From Poriferisodalis sp965208555 (GTDB taxonomy: Bacteria > Actinomycetota > Acidimicrobiia > Acidimicrobiales > Poriferisodalaceae), in the NCBI RefSeq assembly GCF_965208555.1, contig NZ_OZ242342.1:2046001-2110000 (forward strand): DNA of 64,000 nt. The letters are read 5' to 3'. Positions 62,701 through 64,000 of this stretch are shown here, in pieces (position 1 is the stretch's first letter; every line of letters starts with the position of its first letter). The translations under genes and the position numbers were made by a program. Under the pieces are notes generated by a model that made no database searches, had not been told where the DNA came from, and saw only the letters and a program-made list of their open reading frames with translations.

Positions 62701-63347
62701 GCCCGATCGACACCATCAAGCACCAAGCCAAAACCGTCACCGTCGGCATCTCGCGGGCTGACGAAACGCTTCTCGACTCGATGCTGGTGACATCGGCGCT
62801 CGAAGCGGGCGCACCGAGAGATCGGCTGTCGTACACGGCCTTGCGCACCCTCGCGGCACTCGATCCGGCCGTGGCCGAGGTGACGGGCTGGTCGCGCTAC
62901 CGCATCGAAGGCGACGTGAGCTCTGCCAGCAGCCCCGAGGTCACCGTCTGGCTGACCGATCGGGGCGGCACAGCACTCGGCATCGAGTCGCGCACGGTGA
63001 CCAACCCGCAGCTGCGCGGCAGCAAGCACCGTGCCGCATACGAACGGGAGGTCACGGTGGCCCGCGGCAGCGACGGCCGCACGGTGCTCCACATTCCGGA
63101 GACCAAGGACGGTTTGACCACCGGGCTGACGCTGCTGCACTGCCGCTTCGTCGAACGGTTGCGTGCTCCGGCGATGCGGGCCGTGCTGATGGGTTACCGC
63201 GGGCGCTATGGCGCGCTCGCCGACGCAGTCACCGAGACGCTGCCATGGTTCCGGGACGATCTGCTCGGCACGGTCGACGTCTTCGATCTGCTGACCAGGC
63301 CGGTCTATGTGCTGTCTGAGCACTGGCTGGGTGCGGCGGATGACTGA
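59754..63347 (+). CDS. Long GlmS-like protein (glutaminase plus two SIS domains, with insertion and C-terminal extension)
   Basis: A 1197-residue protein. GTG 59754 gives Met-Cys2 (MCGIVAVIGRRDD), the Ntn glutaminase nucleophile. The canonical motif RGRDSAGLQVF comes at 180-190 instead of near 26, so about 150 mostly helical residues (13-165) are inserted. GHTRWASIGIVSVPNTHP and AVLNGDVDNY complete the glutaminase. SIS 1 has AVSQSGTTTDTNRT and SVASTKAFYAQ; SIS 2 has KLSEVCYHAVAEDGTEDKKH instead of the usual AGELKHGP-type loop. Residues about 850-1197 have no counterpart in ordinary 600-residue GlmS. Expected reaction: glucosamine-6-P from fructose-6-P and glutamine. The position beside glmM supports this. 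Whether a standard glmS exists elsewhere is unknown. Confidence 0.85.
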   Translation: MCGIVAVIGRRDDRAALEASAVVPRLRDASDLLAAVVAEGDSDTPADGRDAVELLEAAAAALRDADEALRSLPGVRLLVSDAKCVLDIETVLATADALIAGIDRAVDAGDLLPVDEGARIERINACLSEAKDHAFALRRDRLRMAREVVGLWGGSPPPAAVGGLWSIQVALSALDRLEVRGRDSAGLQVFVQGARLDADGDTARRAHSGRLTDPLFGAGAARDTGSGLAFVYKTASEIGELGDNTAALRSQIRQDSLLRWALCADGAETVVLGHTRWASIGIVSVPNTHPLDAWSSADGGDVAHVAAVLNGDVDNYADLIAQRRLAIAPEITTDAKVIPTMLRQALAAGSNGERATVGSEQLRQAFADAVSSFEGSVAIAAHVAELPDVVVLALRGSGQALYVGATGPSYVVASEPYGLVEECRTYVRLDGENPSDPTNPVGSRGQIMLVGTPPLSADGGPSPAEFAALRRFSYDGTELPVEASDVVTAEVTTRDIDRGDYPHFLLKEIGEAPRSLRATLRGRIGTAGLLRHARLGPDALPAAVRSRLRDGSIRRIVAIGQGTAAVAASSLPHFFETLLAPSRTLRGVDVTASLATEFSGFGLHADLSDTLVVAVSQSGTTTDTNRTVDLARVRGAAVVAIVNRRGSDLTDRADGVLYTSDGRDVEMSVASTKAFYAQVAACALLAAAVAADIRPDDDVTTNAISSLLDALGKLPTGLETVLASHDEIARIARRHVGGHRHWAVVGNGANRIASREIRIKLSEVCYHAVAEDGTEDKKHIDLSCEPLIWVCAAGLTGSVADDAAKEVAIYRAHRATPIVVASAGSGRFDAAAELLEVPAVHPAVDFLLATAAGHLYGYEAALTIDALAAPLREMRAATESLLAPPGSTDASLSAGGREGDLLAVLAERLRPPANRFRDGVRAGSYDGHLRAGTAARLGAVLRYAAGMAPLEMYQADIGKVGLPSVVIDDFTDALNIAIDELTRPIDTIKHQAKTVTVGISRADETLLDSMLVTSALEAGAPRDRLSYTALRTLAALDPAVAEVTGWSRYRIEGDVSSASSPEVTVWLTDRGGTALGIESRTVTNPQLRGSKHRAAYEREVTVARGSDGRTVLHIPETKDGLTTGLTLLHCRFVERLRAPAMRAVLMGYRGRYGALADAVTETLPWFRDDLLGTVDVFDLLTRPVYVLSEHWLGAADD

Positions 63348-63392
63348 GTTGCCGGGCGCCGGGCCCGAGCTCCCGGCGCGGGCCGAGGGCAC

Positions 63393-63761
63393 GTGAGCAC
63401 CTCGATCGGGCTCGACATGGTGGACGTCCAGCGATTCGCCGCAGTGCTCGAGCGGCGCAGCGGCATGCGCGCCCGCTTGTTCACCCCCGACGAGCTCGCC
63501 TACGCCATGGGCACGGTCGACCCCGACACTCGCCTCGCTGCCAGGTTCGCCGCGAAGGAGGCGGTGATGAAGGTGCTGGGCATCGGCCTGGGCGCCTGCC
63601 GCTTTCGTGACATCGAAGTGGCACGCCAGCCCGGCGGTCGGCCCGAACTGGTGCTTCGGGGCCTTGCGGCCGAACGGGCCGCGGCAGCAGGTCTGTCCCA
63701 ATGGCAGGTGACGCTCACCCACACCGACTCGGTGGCGGCCGCCATGGTGCTGGCGCAATAG
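63393..63761 (+). CDS. acpS: Holo-[acyl-carrier-protein] synthase
   Basis: A 122-residue phosphopantetheinyl transferase: TSIGLDMVDVQRFAAVLERR (Mg-binding Asp), RFAAKEAVMKVLGIGLGACR (WxxKEA-type helix) and VTLTHTDSVAAAMVLAQ. It activates fatty-acid ACP. GTG start, 45 bp after the glmS-like gene; an ATG/TTG alternative is not evident. Confidence 0.93.
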   Translation: MSTSIGLDMVDVQRFAAVLERRSGMRARLFTPDELAYAMGTVDPDTRLAARFAAKEAVMKVLGIGLGACRFRDIEVARQPGGRPELVLRGLAAERAAAAGLSQWQVTLTHTDSVAAAMVLAQ

Positions 63762-63776
63762 GCCCGGAGCGACACG

Positions 63777-64000
63777 GTGATCCCGATCGTGACGCCGGCG
63801 GAGATGGCGATGATCGACGCGGCCGCGCCCGAGGGCACCGATGTGCTGGTTGCGCGTGCCGGCGCGGCTGTTGCCATCTCCGCCCGGCGGATGATGGGCG
63901 GCACCTACGGGCGGCGGGTGCTGGTGGCCGCCGGCAAGGGCAACAACGGCGCAGATGGGCGGGTCGCGGCGGCGGCGCTGGAGCGATGGGGCGTTCGCTG
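63777..64000 (+). CDS. NAD(P)H-hydrate epimerase/dehydratase, N-terminal part (runs off window)
   Basis: From GTG 63777 the first 74 residues are visible: IVTPAEMAMIDAAAPEGTDV, then RAGAAVAISARRMMGG and VAAGKGNNGADGRVAA, the YjeF N-domain nucleotide motif. The full gene is probably the fused epimerase-dehydratase (nnrED) that follows acpS in actinobacteria. It repairs hydrated NAD(P)H. The 3' end is outside the window. Confidence 0.85.
   Translation, partial: MIPIVTPAEMAMIDAAAPEGTDVLVARAGAAVAISARRMMGGTYGRRVLVAAGKGNNGADGRVAAAALERWGVR

Overview
The window reads as a chromosomal core region of a high-GC actinobacterium, most likely class Acidimicrobiia. Three things support this. The RNA polymerase beta-prime subunit carries the long coiled-coil insertion typical of Actinomycetota. 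The order tRNA-Trp, secE, nusG, rplKA, rplJL, rpoBC, rpsLG, fusA, tuf, rpsJ is actinobacterial. There is also a menaquinone gene (menB) and an F420-type oxidoreductase. Class level is an inference; phylum level is secure.

Layout. 1-7170: the 3' end of a crotonase, then a three-gene minus-strand set (amidotransferase, GXGXG protein, FMN glutamate-synthase-like protein) diverging from a type III glutamine synthetase, a thiol-dioxygenase-like cupin and a triple rhodanese. 7171-9854: an F420-type oxidoreductase, menB and a GNAT acetyltransferase. 9940-26812: three tRNAs, the secE-nusG-rplKA genes, rplJL-rpoBC, rpsLG-fusA-tuf and rpsJ. 26813-32100: a foreign-looking block splits the S10 operon between rpsJ and rplC. 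It holds a molybdenum hydroxylase (three subunits), a MoaD-like sulfur carrier and an MDR oxidoreductase. 32302-46953: the rest of the S10, spc and alpha operons, tightly packed with start/stop overlaps, ending in rpoA-rplQ. 46975-56370: a second accessory block between rplQ and rplM. It holds an RraA-like protein, an operon of membrane protein, winged-helix regulator and acyl-ACP desaturase, Fe superoxide dismutase, an M16 lipoprotein protease, truA and a D-aminoacylase-like amidohydrolase. 56459-64000: rplM, a frameshifted rpsI, glmM, a debris region with a candidate structured RNA, an unusually long GlmS-like protein, acpS and the start of an NAD(P)HX repair gene.

Main points of interest. 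(1) The beta-prime subunit has lost all visible cysteines of its second zinc site. (2) The S10 operon is interrupted, and the downstream half has acquired its own promoter and leader. (3) The gamma-glutamyl transfer set is coupled to thiol dioxygenase and rhodanese genes. (4) A promoter-driven hairpin RNA candidate lies between glmM and the glmS-like gene. (5) The GlmS-like protein has about 150 residues inserted in its glutaminase domain and a long C-terminal extension. (6) rpsI carries a one-base deletion. (7) Six promoters share the form TTGnnn, 16-17 bp, TAGnnT.

How the genes work together. Most of the window is the transcription and translation core. The accessory blocks add amine or sulfur metabolism, oxidative hydroxylation, fatty acid desaturation and oxidative-stress defence. 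The right end supplies UDP-GlcNAc precursors (glmM, glmS-like), carrier-protein activation (acpS) and cofactor repair.
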